Shown: positions 25,254 through 36,200, counted from the stretch's first letter. The stretch: 64,000 bases of DNA from Luteitalea sp. (GCA_009377495.1 WHTZ01000021.1:1-64000), one strand, 5' to 3'. Numbers and translations are program-made. The notes: generated by a model not told the origin, from the letters alone.

Positions 25254-28091
25254 ATGAATCGCTTTATTCTTTACAGCATTTCTCTGCTTCTGCTCCTTCC
25301 CGGATGTCGCGTGAGCGGCGGCTCTTCAGCGGCGGAGGAGCCCCAACTGTATCTTCCCGACGATCTGGAGGCGACCGTTTGGGCGGAATCTCCGAGCTTC
25401 TATAACCCTACCAATATGGATATCGACCATAGAGGCCGGATATGGATCGCCGAGGCCGTCAACTATCGGGACTATCGCAACGATCCGCAAGATCGTCTGA
25501 ATGCCCCCAAAGGCGACCGGGTCGTGATCCTGGAAGACACAAATGGCGACGGTAAGGCCGATCATTCAAAGGTGTTCGTGCAGGATGAGGATCTCCGGGC
25601 GCCCCTGGGGATTGCCGTGCTGGGCACGAAAGTGATCGTGTCCTCTTCTCCCTCCGCGATCATTTATACGGACGAAGACGGCGACGATAAGCCGGACAAG
25701 AAAGAGGTATTCCTTACCGGCTTCGGAGGCTACGACCACGATCATGGACTCCACGCGTTTGTGGCGGGCCCAGACGGTCGCTGGCATTTCAATGTAGGCA
25801 ATGCCGGTCCGCACAAGGTCCAGGATGCTGCCGGATGGAATCTTCGCGCAGGTAGCCTCTATGCGGGAGGGTCCCCTTACAACACAAGGAATGAGCCGGC
25901 CCTAGAAAGTGACGATGGGAGGATCTGGGTCGGGGGCCTGGCCTTGCGCATTGATCCAGATGGGAGCGGCCTGACTGTTTTGGCCCACAATTTCCGGAAT
26001 GCCTATGAGCTGACGCTCGATTCATTCGGCAATATCTGGCAGAACGACAATGACGATCAGGTGGTTACCTGCAGAACGACATGGGTCATGGAAAATGGTA
26101 ATGCCGGCTATGCCAGTGATGACGGCAGACAGTCATGGCAAGCAAGCAGGCGTCCTGGGCAGGATATGTTCACCGCGCACTGGCGCCAGGAAGATCCTGG
26201 TGTGATGCCTGCGGGTGATAACACGGGTGCCGGGGCGCCTGCGGGTATTGTGCTATACGAAGACGACCTCTTCGGATCGGAGTACCGGGGCATGCTATTG
26301 AGCGCCGATGCAGGGCGCAATGTCATTTTCGGCTATAAGCCAACGGTTCAGGGGGCGGGGTACGATCTATCGTCCCGTTTCGACTTCGCGACTTCTGTGG
26401 CTGGATCCACGGAAGACTATAAATGGAACGTCACCGAACAGGATGCGCGGAAATGGTTCCGTCCCAGTGACGTGGCCATCGGGACCGACGGAGCTGTCTA
26501 TATAGCCGACTGGTACGATCCTATTGTCGGTGGCCATGCCATGCATGATACGGCAGGCTTTGGCCGTATCTACCGCATTGCTCCGAAGGATAAGACACTG
26601 AAGGCTCCTAACCTTGACCTGAATAGTACGGCTGGTCAAATACAGGCCTTGCTAAGCCCTGCTATCAATGTGCGGAATATCGGTTTTGTCAAGCTTCTCG
26701 AGCAAGGCGAAGAGGTATTGCGTGAGGTGGCAGCCATCGTACAGGACGAACCGAATCCCTATCATAAGGCGCGGGCGATCTGGCTGTTGGCACAACTTGG
26801 CGAATCCGGGAAGAAAAGGGTAGAAGCATTGCTGGAGCACCCGAACCCACTGCTCCGCATCACCGCTTTCAGGGCTCTGCGAGTGGTCGAACCGGACGTG
26901 TTGTCTTATGTGCAGAAGCTGGCTTCCGATGCTTCTGCCGCTGTAAGGCGTGAGGCGGCCATTGCCTTACGCGATGTTCCCCTCGAGGAATGCAGCGAGG
27001 TCGTGCTCGCGCTATCGGCTGGCTACGATGGGAACGATCGCTGGTACCTAGAAGCATTGGGCTCGGCGATGGCCGGCAAAGAAGCCAAGACCTACCCTCT
27101 GCTTCTGAAGAAATACGGCGACGATCCCATGAAATGGGATGACAGGATGGCAGGATTGGTATGGCGGCTCCATCCCGATGCGGCAGCAGATGCTCTCGCT
27201 CAACGGGCCGCTGCAGAAAGCTTGCCTGCGTCCCAGCGCCATCAGGCCATGACAGGCCTCGGATTCATCCCTACCAAAGAGGCTGCGATGGCAATGCAGG
27301 ACCTCAGTAAATTGACAGACAGCAGCCTGGCTAGCATGGCAGAGTGGTGGCTCGCTTTTCGCAGCGGAAACGACTGGGAGGGCTACTATGAGGTTACGAA
27401 CCTGGACATCGCATTACCGGAAACGGTCAAGAACTGGCGTGACACGCTGTTGAACGATGATTTGAAGTCGCCTCAAAGAGAACAGGCTGCCAAGCAACTG
27501 GCGCGGGACCCGGCCGGCGGGAAAGTGCTGATACAGCTTGCGGCAGATGAGAAGCTGCCTGATTGGCTGATGCAGACGGTTGGCGGGGAAATCTTTTCGA
27601 ATCCGGATCAATCTGTCCGAGTGCTGGCGGGAGAATACTTCAAGAAGCCGGGTCGTGATCATACCTACGTGATATCGGACATCCTTCGACTGGAACCAGA
27701 CCCTGCGAATGGAAAGACAGCATTTGCCGAAGTCTGTAGCTCTTGCCACCGGTTAGGTGATACGGGTCAGGACATAGGCCCCGATCTCTCCAATATCAAG
27801 AAGAAGCTCGACAGGAAGACGCTAGTGGATGCAATTGTCAATCCTGATGCAAACATCGTTTTTGGTTACGAGCCCTTGCTTGTTACTACGAAAGACGGGA
27901 ATTCCATCTATGGTTTTCTGCAATCTGACGGAAAGAATGTCATCTTGAAAGATGGTACAGGCAAACAGGTCACCATCCCCTCGGCTGAGATCAGCAGCCG
28001 GAAACCTGTACGTTCCATGATGCCCGATCCTTCTGCACTGGGCCTCAGTGAACAGCAATTGGCCGATGTGGTTGCGTATTTGATGAGATAG
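25254..28091 (+). CDS. Lipoprotein PVC-type dehydrogenase with HEAT repeats and cytochrome c domain
   Basis: 945 residues from the ATG at 25254; the frame is open 22 codons earlier, but the lipoprotein signal (MNRFILYS...LLPGC) fixes the start. Residues about 30-480 are a beta-propeller like the sugar dehydrogenases (PVC-type membrane-bound dehydrogenase domain), with repeated DTNGDGKAD and DEDGDDKPD turns. About 490-780 are HEAT repeats. The C-terminal cytochrome c domain has CSSCH (C828, C831, H832) and a candidate axial Met near SMMPD. It probably oxidises a sugar in the periplasm and passes electrons to a cytochrome chain. Codon use looks less GC-rich than in the neighbouring genes, which may indicate transfer. 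It shares an upstream element with the operon at 29193. Confidence 0.88.
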   Translation: MNRFILYSISLLLLLPGCRVSGGSSAAEEPQLYLPDDLEATVWAESPSFYNPTNMDIDHRGRIWIAEAVNYRDYRNDPQDRLNAPKGDRVVILEDTNGDGKADHSKVFVQDEDLRAPLGIAVLGTKVIVSSSPSAIIYTDEDGDDKPDKKEVFLTGFGGYDHDHGLHAFVAGPDGRWHFNVGNAGPHKVQDAAGWNLRAGSLYAGGSPYNTRNEPALESDDGRIWVGGLALRIDPDGSGLTVLAHNFRNAYELTLDSFGNIWQNDNDDQVVTCRTTWVMENGNAGYASDDGRQSWQASRRPGQDMFTAHWRQEDPGVMPAGDNTGAGAPAGIVLYEDDLFGSEYRGMLLSADAGRNVIFGYKPTVQGAGYDLSSRFDFATSVAGSTEDYKWNVTEQDARKWFRPSDVAIGTDGAVYIADWYDPIVGGHAMHDTAGFGRIYRIAPKDKTLKAPNLDLNSTAGQIQALLSPAINVRNIGFVKLLEQGEEVLREVAAIVQDEPNPYHKARAIWLLAQLGESGKKRVEALLEHPNPLLRITAFRALRVVEPDVLSYVQKLASDASAAVRREAAIALRDVPLEECSEVVLALSAGYDGNDRWYLEALGSAMAGKEAKTYPLLLKKYGDDPMKWDDRMAGLVWRLHPDAAADALAQRAAAESLPASQRHQAMTGLGFIPTKEAAMAMQDLSKLTDSSLASMAEWWLAFRSGNDWEGYYEVTNLDIALPETVKNWRDTLLNDDLKSPQREQAAKQLARDPAGGKVLIQLAADEKLPDWLMQTVGGEIFSNPDQSVRVLAGEYFKKPGRDHTYVISDILRLEPDPANGKTAFAEVCSSCHRLGDTGQDIGPDLSNIKKKLDRKTLVDAIVNPDANIVFGYEPLLVTTKDGNSIYGFLQSDGKNVILKDGTGKQVTIPSAEISSRKPVRSMMPDPSALGLSEQQLADVVAYLMR

Positions 28092-28104
28092 CTCCCAAAG
28101 GCTC

Positions 28105-29121
28105 TCAACTGCGGACCACTGGCCGAGGTGACAAGACGACATGCGTGGCCGAGGCGGCGTCGTCCGCGAGTCTGCGGCGCACGAGCGCCGCCGTAGCTGT
28201 CGACAGCTCCCCCCAGGGAATCGCAATGGTGGTCAGGCCCAGGCGTTCGGCCACCGGCGCATCATCGAAGCCGACGAGCGGCGGACATGGCTGTCGCGCC
28301 GCTCGGCACCAGGCGTGAACAGCCTCCGCCAGCCGGTCGTTCGCACAGAAGATGCCGCGCCGCCCAGCCGCCACGGCGCGCTCTGCCACGCCGAGCCCGC
28401 CTTCGAGATACCAGCTCTGGGCGTGGACGACCGTGGCTCGTAAGCGTGACAGAAAGCCGGCCACCCGCGCGCAGCTGCGCGGATCATGCGCAGGTCCGGC
28501 GAGGATGGCGTACCCGCCGCGTAGGCGCTGTCGCTCGAGCAGCTGCGCGGCGTAGACACCCCCTGCGAAGTCGTCAATCGACACGCTGTCGATGAAGACA
28601 GACTCGATGCCGGAGGGCGGGCGCTCGTGAAGCAGCACGGCGGAACGGCGATCCGCGAGACAGGACGCCAGCACGTCGGGCGCACCCCACACCATCGGCA
28701 ACGCGTGGCGGGGTAATGCCGACACCGCGCTCCGCGCTCGGCCGGAGCTCGAGGCGTGCTCGTCATACCACCGAATGGTCCAGTCCAACCCCTGCGCCGC
28801 GAGCCCGGTTTCGACCGCGCGGTGGAGCCGCGAACCAAAGCTGTCCTTGCGGCGGCCGCGTGACGCCATCACCAGGAGCGGCAAGCGAGACAAGGCGCGG
28901 CCCCCCGCGAGGTACGTCCCCGACGCCGCGACGCGCTCCAGCATGCCCTCGGCTCCAAGCTCGGCGAGCAAGCGATGCGCCGTTTGGTAGCTGATACCGA
29001 AGTGCCGCGCGACGGCACGCGTCGACAGGAAGCGATCCCCTGGCCGGTGCACGCCGTCGGTCAGCCGGGCAACGAGTCGGGCCTTGATACTGGCGACGCG
29101 ATCACTCCTGGGACGGGCCAC
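28105..29121 (-). CDS. GntR-type helix-turn-helix fused to LacI-type sensor domain
   Basis: 338 residues from a GTG at 29121. The N-terminus is a GntR winged helix (SIKARLVARLTDGVHRPGD...AVARHFGISYQTAHRLLAE, about 10-70). The rest is a LacI/periplasmic-binding-protein sensor fold (SRLPLLVMASRG, ESVFIDSVSIDDFAGG, GIFCANDRLAEAV, PPLVGFDD), as in AraR-like sugar repressors. It lies divergent from the SDR-SIS operon, with the 24968-type element in the gap. The natural prediction is autoregulation plus control of that operon and of the 24024/25254 pair. The ligand is probably a sugar or sugar acid. Confidence 0.88.
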   Translation of the reverse strand: MARPRSDRVASIKARLVARLTDGVHRPGDRFLSTRAVARHFGISYQTAHRLLAELGAEGMLERVAASGTYLAGGRALSRLPLLVMASRGRRKDSFGSRLHRAVETGLAAQGLDWTIRWYDEHASSSGRARSAVSALPRHALPMVWGAPDVLASCLADRRSAVLLHERPPSGIESVFIDSVSIDDFAGGVYAAQLLERQRLRGGYAILAGPAHDPRSCARVAGFLSRLRATVVHAQSWYLEGGLGVAERAVAAGRRGIFCANDRLAEAVHAWCRAARQPCPPLVGFDDAPVAERLGLTTIAIPWGELSTATAALVRRRLADDAASATHVVLSPRPVVRS

Positions 29122-29123
29122 AG

Positions 29124-29160
29124 CATTACCATATCAGTTTCTCTCCGAGACGATACGTTT
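29124..29160. promoter_or_regulatory. Shared operator element, copy B
   Basis: CATTACCATATCAGTTTCT, then after seven variable bases ACGATACGTTT, lying between the regulator start (29121) and the SDR start (29193). See copy A at 24968. The position would let one bound protein control both divergent transcripts. Confidence 0.55.
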
Positions 29161-29192
29161 GTTCTGGATCGCCACAGGGCCTTCGATCTACC

Positions 29193-29999
29193 GTGATCAG
29201 CGTGAACCCTCACGCCCTCGACGGTCGGGTCGTCGTGGTGATCGGCGGGACGACCGGTCTCGGCTTGGCCGGGGTGATGGCCTGTCTGCGGGTCGGCGCG
29301 CGGGTGGTGACGATCGGCCTCGACGAGGCGAGCGTGGCGGCCGTCAGGGAACAGCTCGGCGCGCGCGGAGAGGCCGTGGCGGCCGACGCGCGCGATCCTG
29401 ACACGGCGCCCGCCGCCATCGCGCAGGCAATCGAACGATTCGGGCGTTTCGACGCACTCTACCACGTCGCGGGCGGAAGCGGGCGCGCCGCTGGCGACGG
29501 TCCCATCGACGCGATGACCGATGAAGGCTGGCACGCGACGATGGCGTTGAACGTGACCTCGGTCGCCTGGTCCAACCGGGCGGCGCTGCGCGCGTTCCTG
29601 CAACGCGGGCACGGCGGCAGCATTCTGAACCTGACGTCGGTGCTCGCGTGGGCGCCTTCGCCGTGTCACTTCGCCACGCACGCGTACGCCGCCGCCAAGG
29701 CTGGCATCATCGGATTGACCCGAGCGTGTGCCGCGCGGTACGCGCCCGCTGGGATTCGGGTCAACGCCCTGGCACCCGGGCTCGTCGAGACACCGATGGC
29801 GCGGCGCGCGGCCGAGGACGGCACGATTATGAGCGTCGTGCGCCAGCGGCAGGCGCTCGGCGGCGGGCGCATCGGACACCCGACGGACCTCGACGAGGCC
29901 GTCGTATTCTTTCTGTCCGACCGATCGGGCTTCACTACTGGGCAGGTACTGGCCATCGATGGAGGATGGACGGTGCGCGACGCTGTTGAGGACTCATGA
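29193..29999 (+). CDS. Short-chain dehydrogenase/reductase
   Basis: 268 residues from a GTG start. This is a classical SDR: glycine motif IGGTTGLG (17-24) for NAD(P), NVTSV, catalytic S149 in NLTSV, Y165 and K169 in HAYAAAKAG, and the C-terminal TGQVLAIDGGWT typical of FabG-like sugar and polyol dehydrogenases. The stop overlaps the next start (ATGA), so the two are translationally coupled. It is first in an operon facing the GntR/LacI-type regulator. It probably interconverts a sugar or sugar-acid hydroxyl and ketone in the cytoplasm. The substrate is unknown. Confidence 0.9.
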   Translation: MISVNPHALDGRVVVVIGGTTGLGLAGVMACLRVGARVVTIGLDEASVAAVREQLGARGEAVAADARDPDTAPAAIAQAIERFGRFDALYHVAGGSGRAAGDGPIDAMTDEGWHATMALNVTSVAWSNRAALRAFLQRGHGGSILNLTSVLAWAPSPCHFATHAYAAAKAGIIGLTRACAARYAPAGIRVNALAPGLVETPMARRAAEDGTIMSVVRQRQALGGGRIGHPTDLDEAVVFFLSDRSGFTTGQVLAIDGGWTVRDAVEDS

Positions 30000-30766
30000 C
30001 CGCACACGTGACGTACTTTGATCGGACGATGGCGCTGCTCGAGGAGCTGCGCCGGAGCCAGATGGGGGCGATCGACGCCGCGGCGGAGCTCTTCGCCGAG
30101 CGCATCAGCCGAGGTGGGCTCGTCTTGCTGTTCGGGGCAGGTCACTCGCGGATGATGTGCGAGGAAATGACGCCGCGCCAAGGCTGCTTCCCCGGCTTCG
30201 TGGCCATGGTCGAGCATTCACTCAGCAACCATGCCGCCATCGTGGGCAGCAACGGCTTGCGTACGGCGCTCCATCTCGAGAAGTACGAGGGGCTCGCCGA
30301 AGAGATGCTCAAGAGCTATGCCTTCGGGCGAGACGATGTGCTCATGGTGATCTCGACCAGCGGCATTCGGCCGGTGATCGTGGAAATGGCGTTGGGCGCC
30401 AAAGCGCGCGGTCTGCCGGTCGTCGCGCTGATCTCGGTCGAACACTGTCGCGCGGCCAGCTCTGGACATGCTTCCGGCAAGAAGCTCATCGACGTGGCGG
30501 ACATCGTGCTCGACAACCGCTGCCCGCCCGGCGATTGCGTGGTGGAGATCGAGGGACTGGAATGCAAGACCGGCCCAGCGTCAACCGTCACGGGGGCAAT
30601 GTTGATCAACATGGTCCGCTGCGAGACAGCTGAGCGCCTCGTCCGGCGAGGGAGCGCACCAGTCGTGCTGCCGAGCCATCAATCCGTGGGAGACACCGCC
30701 GTGGAAGGACAGCTCGAACGCTTCTACGACAGCTATCGGCGCAGTCTCGCCCATCTCTTTCAATGA
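29996..30766 (+). CDS. SIS-domain sugar-phosphate-binding protein (UPF0309-like)
   Basis: 256 residues, a single SIS domain. LVLLFGAGHSRMMCEE (about 42-57) and VLMVISTSGIRPVIVEMA (about 115-132) are the phosphosugar-binding loops. Proteins of this type (UPF0309 group) lie in amino-sugar and sugar-acid loci and are presumed isomerases or etherase-like enzymes. No reaction can be assigned. It overlaps both neighbours by 4 bases, in the same operon as the SDR gene. Confidence 0.83.
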   Translation: MTAHVTYFDRTMALLEELRRSQMGAIDAAAELFAERISRGGLVLLFGAGHSRMMCEEMTPRQGCFPGFVAMVEHSLSNHAAIVGSNGLRTALHLEKYEGLAEEMLKSYAFGRDDVLMVISTSGIRPVIVEMALGAKARGLPVVALISVEHCRAASSGHASGKKLIDVADIVLDNRCPPGDCVVEIEGLECKTGPASTVTGAMLINMVRCETAERLVRRGSAPVVLPSHQSVGDTAVEGQLERFYDSYRRSLAHLFQ

Positions 30767-32316
30767 CCGAGGATCGCGCCTGCCCAGCGGCCATCGGGAT
30801 CGATGCGGGCGGCACGACGCTCAAGGGCGTCGTCGTCAATCACCAGGGACGCGTGCTGGCGACACACCGCCTGCCGGCGGCTCCAGACGCGAAGGTCATC
30901 GTGACGCACGTGCGCGACCTCATCGACGCCCTCGCCGAGGCATGTGGAACGTGCCCGGACCACCTTGGCTTCGCCGCGCCTGGCGTTCCCGACGTCGCCA
31001 GCCGGTCGGTGGCCTTCCTGCCGGGCGGCAAGCTTCGCATCGAGCGTCTCGACTGGACCACGACGCTGGCCTGGCCAACATCGATTCCCGTCATCAACGG
31101 GTTCCTCGGCGGCACGTCCACCGCGGTGCTCGACACGTTCTACGGGTTCTACACACCAGGCGACGCCCCGCGAAAAGTGATCGGTGGCGTTCCCGACCGC
31201 GTGGTCGCCGCGCTCCGTCGAGATGACGTCGTGCTGTTGCGTCCCAACACCTACGGGGCCGGCGCCGGCGTTACCTATAATCCCGAGCGGTTGAAAGCCG
31301 TCTGGGACGAGCTGGCGGCGGCGGCGGGCGTCACCGTTCTCCACCACGCGTGGCTCCTCGACGTCGAGGTCGGTCGCTCCGGGCGCGTGGTGTCGGCCAT
31401 CCTCGCAACCAAGAGCGGCCTGCTACGCGTGGAAGCCCGGCGCTTCATCGACGCCTCCGGCGACGCGGACCTCTGCGCCCTTGCAGGTGTGCCGTTCGAG
31501 CGCGCCGGTGATCTCGCGCCTGCGCAGACGCTCACGACAACGTTCCGATTGTGCAATGTCGACTTGGCCCGCTACGAGGCCGCGGGTGGCAAAGCCGTGC
31601 TGCATGCGCGCATGGCGGAGGCCGTCGAACAGGGACGCCACGCGTTGCCGCGGCGGAGCGGGAGTGCGCACCGCATGACCATCGAGGGCTGCGTCGCCAC
31701 GGTCGCCACGCGTGTGGCCGAGGTCGACGCGACAGATCCCTGGCAATTGAGCCGTGCCGAGCGTGACGGACGCCAGCAGGCGTTCGCATTCGAGCGGTTC
31801 TTTCGCGAGGCAGTGCCCGGGTTCGAGCGCTGCCGCATCGTGGCGCTCTCGACACAGATTGGTGTGCGAGAGACGCGGCGAGTGCATGGCGAGTATCGCC
31901 TCACGCGAGACGATTGCCTCAGCGTCCGGCGCTTCGACGATCGCATCCTTCTCTGCGGCGCGCCGATCGAAGATCACCGCGCGCCGCACCAGGGCGGGGC
32001 CGAGACCGTCTGGACGTACATGCCGGACGGCCAGGCGTACGATGTGCCGTACCGCACCCTCGTGCCGAAAGACCGTGACGAGCTCTGGGTGGCGGGTCGC
32101 TGCTTCAGCGCCACGCACGACGCGCACGCCTCCTGCCGATCCATGGCGCAAACGATGTCGATGGGCCAGACCGCGGGCTTGGCCGCCGCGCTGTCGCTCG
32201 AGGAGGACTGCGGCGCGCGGAACGTCGCCGTGGCCCGCCTCCAGGATCGACTCCGCCTCGTCGGAGCCGTATTGGAAGTGCCAGCGGACGTGGCCACAGA
32301 GGCCCTGATGCCATGA
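30763..32316 (+). pseudogene. In-frame chimera: ROK-kinase N-terminus joined to FAD-oxidoreductase lacking its FAD motif
   Basis: 517 residues, open throughout. Residues about 1-108 are the start of a ROK/hexokinase-type sugar kinase (AIGIDAGGTTLKGVVV, the ATP phosphate loop, and GFAAPGVPDVASRSVAFLPGG). At SIPVINGFLGGTSTA (about 31083-31127) the sequence becomes the FAD-dependent oxidoreductase family typified by GFLGGxxTAG after a GxGxxG motif, and it continues to the end (DTFYGFYTPG, RFIDASGDADLCALAG, GVRETRRVHGEYRL). The kinase lacks its active-site half and the oxidoreductase lacks its Rossmann FAD loop. A deletion that fused two adjacent operon genes explains this best. Neither activity is expected to survive, although the protein may still be made. 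Confidence 0.75.
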
Positions 32317-33109
32317 GCTTCGTCAGAACGGTGCTCGGTGACGTGCCGGTCGAGACGTTGGGCGTCTGTTATGCGCACGAGCACATCATCATCGATCCGT
32401 CATTTGCGACATATCTCGAGCCTGATTTCCTGCTCGATTCGGTCGATCTTGCAGCCAAGGAGCTCGGCGAGCTGGCCGCCGCGGGTGTCACGGCGATGGT
32501 CGATTCCATGCCCGCCGCGTGCGGGCGTAACGCGCGCAAGCTAGCCGAGGTGTCGCGACGCTCGGGCATCCATATCGTCTGTCCGACGGGTGTGCATCTG
32601 CGGAAGTACTATCCGCCCGGTCACTGGGTGGACCGTCTCGCTGTCGGCGAGCTCACGGAGCTTTTCGTCCGGGACATCGAGGACGGCATCGATGCAAACG
32701 ATTACGCCGGGCCGACGCTGTCCCGCACGGCAGTGCGCGCCGGTGTCATCAAGGTGGCGACCGGCAACGCGCCGTTCTCGCCGCTGGAGCACCGGGCCTT
32801 CGTCGCGGCCGCGTGTGCCCACCACCAGACCGGCTGCCCTATCCTGACGCACACCGACCACGGTGCAGCCGCGCACGAGCAATGCGACTGGAGGCCGAGG
32901 GGGTGCGGCTGGAGCACGTCGTGTTGTCGCACGTGGATCGCCGAGTCGACCTGGATTACCACCGGAGCCTGCTCGAGCGTGGCGTCCGCCTCGAGTACGA
33001 CAGCGGCATCCGCTGGCCGGGCCCGGCCAATCCAACCATTGATCTCCTGGCGGGGCTGGCGCCGGAGTTCCCGTCTCAGCTGCTGGATCACAGGGGCGGG
33101 ACGCTGTAG
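32313..33109 (+). pseudogene. Phosphotriesterase-family hydrolase, frameshifted and 3'-truncated
   Basis: The first frame carries YAHEHIIID (the HxH metal pair), VIKVATG (the bridging lysine) and PILTHTDHG, as in the amidohydrolase phosphotriesterase group. A one-base shift near 32881 moves the homology to another frame (LEAEGVRLEHVVLSHVDRR, then DLDYHRSLLERGVRLEYD), which stops at 33109 before the usual C-terminal part with the last metal Asp. The original frame runs on as nonsense to 33257, over the start of the receptor gene. The start overlaps the chimera by 4 bases, so this was the last gene of the operon. Relatives are lactonases and phosphotriesterases in sugar loci. Confidence 0.75.
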
Positions 33110-33202
33110 AGTCATCGCGTTCGCATCAAAAGATGCACAGCAGGCGTGTGTTTGTTCCCGCCGCTGGCGGGCCGTGAACGTCTTCATGGCAGAGGAGAGG
33201 CT

Positions 33203-36200
33203 ATGCACACAGGAGCTCGCTCAGTTGTGGCGTTTGCGGTCGCGCTCGGCGCCTTGACGCTGAGCTCGGCAGTGGCGCAAGAGTTCCGCGCGACCGTCAC
33301 GGGGCGCATCACGGATCAGTCGCGGGGCGCCATGCCGGGCGTCACGGTCGTCGTCACGAATACGGAAACGAACGAAACCGCCACAGCGGTCGCGAGCGCT
33401 GACGGGGCGTACTCAATCCCGTTCCTCCAGCCCGGTGTCTATACGCTGACGGCTGAGCTCGACGGCTTCAAGACATACACGCAGGAGGACCTTCGGCTCC
33501 AGGTGGGCCAGACGGCCACGGTCAACATCGCGATGCAGGTGGGTGACCTGACCGAGACGGTCACCGTCACGGGCGACACCCTCGAGGCCAGCCGGGCCGA
33601 CCGCGGCATGGTCATCGACAGCCGGCGCGTCACCGAGATCCCGCTCAACACGCGGAATCCGTTCATGCTGTCGCTGCTCTCCTCCGGCATCACCTTCAAC
33701 GGCCCCGCGATTTACCAACGGCCATTCGACAACGGCGCCATTGCCGACTGGTCGATCAACGGGGGAGCGAATCGCAACAACGAGTTCCTGCTCGACGGCG
33801 CTCCGAACAACTCGGTTCAGGGCGGCAACAATATTGCCTACGTGCCGCCAGCCGACTCCGTTGGAGAGTTCAAGATCGTTCAGAACAGCTACGACGCGCA
33901 GTACGGCCGGTCGGCGGGCGGTACTATCAACGTGTCGCTCAAGTCCGGCACGAACGACTTTCACGGTACCGGCTACGAGTTCGCCAGGAGGAAGGCGCTC
34001 GATGCGAACACCGAAATCAACAAGCGCCGCGGCGAGCCGACGCCGGGCCACACGCTCGACCAGTACGGTTTCCAGATCGATGGCCCCATCGTCCGCGACC
34101 GGACGTTCTTCATGGTGGCCCTCGAGGACTACAACGAAGAGACGCCGAACATTGAAATCGAGAGCTTCCCCGACGGGGCGCTCCGCAGAGGCGATTTCAG
34201 CGATCTCGTCACGGCCAGCGGCCAGCCCATTACGATTTACGACCCGGCCACCGGACGCGTCGACGCGAACGGCACCTTCGTGCGCGACCCATTTCCCAAC
34301 AACATCATTCCGGAGAACCGCATCAGCCCGATCGCGAGGGCCCTCATGGACAGCTGGCCGATGCCCAATTCGGCGCCGGCCGAAGGGTGCCAGCCGTGGC
34401 GCTGCAATTTCCTCCTCGCGCCCAACATCGCGCGAGACGACTTCTACAACTTCGTGACCAAGGTCGATCACGTCGTCAGCACGAATACGAGGATGTTTGT
34501 GCGGTATGCGCAGAACGATCGGACCTCCATTCGAAGCACCAACGGCATTCCCGGTCCGCCCGAGGACGGGTTTCGGCCACACATTCGCGAGAACTACACG
34601 GGTGTCTGGGACTTGGTGCATACCGTCAACTCCTCGCTCGTCCTAAACGTCCGCTCATCGCTGAACCGATACGTCGAGGCCAATCGGACCGACGCCGGCC
34701 TGGGCTTTGACGCGACCACGCTCGGCTTCCCGACCGACCTCGTCAACCAACTCCCACAGCAGATATTTCCCAGGATTGAGATCACCAATGAATTCACCAA
34801 CCTGGGACGGGGCACGTTTGACGAGGGCACGACGACGGTGTTCGGCTTTCAACCGAACTTCTCCTGGCTCAAAGGCAGGCACACCTTTCGCGGTGGCCTC
34901 GATATGCGCATGACCTGGCTCGCGCGGGAGAACAGCGGCCAGGCCGGGATGCTCGTCCAGTTCAACGACACCTTCACGCGCCAGCAGTGGGACCAGGCGG
35001 ATCCGTTGAGCGGTAGCAGCTTTGCCTCGTTCCTGCTCGGTTATCCAACCTCCGGGCGTGTCGACAACAACGTGTTCCCCACGTTTCGGTGGAACTACTT
35101 CGCGCCATGGTTCCAAGACGACTGGAAGGTCACGGACCGGCTCACGCTCAACTTTGGTCTTCGGTGGGATTTCAACTCGCCGGTCTGGGAAGAAGACAAC
35201 CGTCTCAACTTTGCCTTCGATCCCACGGTCGCCAACCCCGCCAATGACCGCATCAACCACGAGGTGTTTCCGCGCGACATCTTGGGTGGGCTCCAGTTCA
35301 TTGGGGAGCCCGACGCGCCAGCCAAGTATCCCTACGAGTTCGATACGAACAATATCCAGCCGAGGATTGGCTTTGCCTACATGCTGAACGACCAGACCAT
35401 TCTGAAGGGCGGCTACGGGCTGTACTACATGAACCCCACCGCCACGTCGTTTTCCACGGGATTCAGCATCGAGACGCCCATCGTGGCCTCAGCGGATGGT
35501 GGCCGATCGCCCACGGTGACCCTCGAGAATCCGTTCCCGGATGGGATCGCCGAGCCCCCCGGCTCCGCGCTCGGCCTGGAGACGTTTCTCGGCCACGGGC
35601 TCAGCTTTTCGAACCCGGAGTTCGAGATCCCCAAGGTGCACCAGTTCCATCTTGGCGTGCAGCGCTTCCTCGGCTGGAACACCTCAGTGGAGCTCGCCTA
35701 CGTTGGCTCCCGAACGCGAGGCCTGCAAACGAGCTGGGACGCATTCAACGAGCCGCCGGTCGAGCTCCGTGACGCCTGCAATCCCGCGCTGGGTGGCGAC
35801 CCGGCGTTCTGCCGCGAACGGCTGCCGAACCCCTTTCAGGGGGTCGCCGGCTTCGAAGGCACGGAACGGTTCGAGAGCGCGACCCTCGATCGCTGGTCGC
35901 TCAGCCGACCGTTTCCGCAATTCGACGCGATCACCGAGTCTGAGCGGAACGACGGGCGCATCAACTACAACTCCTTCCAGGCCGTCGTTGACAAGCGCTT
36001 CTCGCAAGGGCTCGCCCTCAACGCGACCTACACCTGGTCGCGCATGACCGAACGCTCGGGCTGGCTCGATGCGTCCCGCCTGATCCCGCAAGAGGGACTC
36101 GCGGCGACGGATCGACCGCATCGCCTCACGTTCTCCGCGGTGTACGACCTGCCGATCGGGAATGGACGCCACTTCCTCACCGAGGCGCGAGGCCCGCTCA

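Noticed and set aside
33413..34621. 402-codon minus-strand open frame
   Set aside because: It lies fully antisense to the receptor gene at 33203 and mirrors its codons; GC-rich genes often give such frames.
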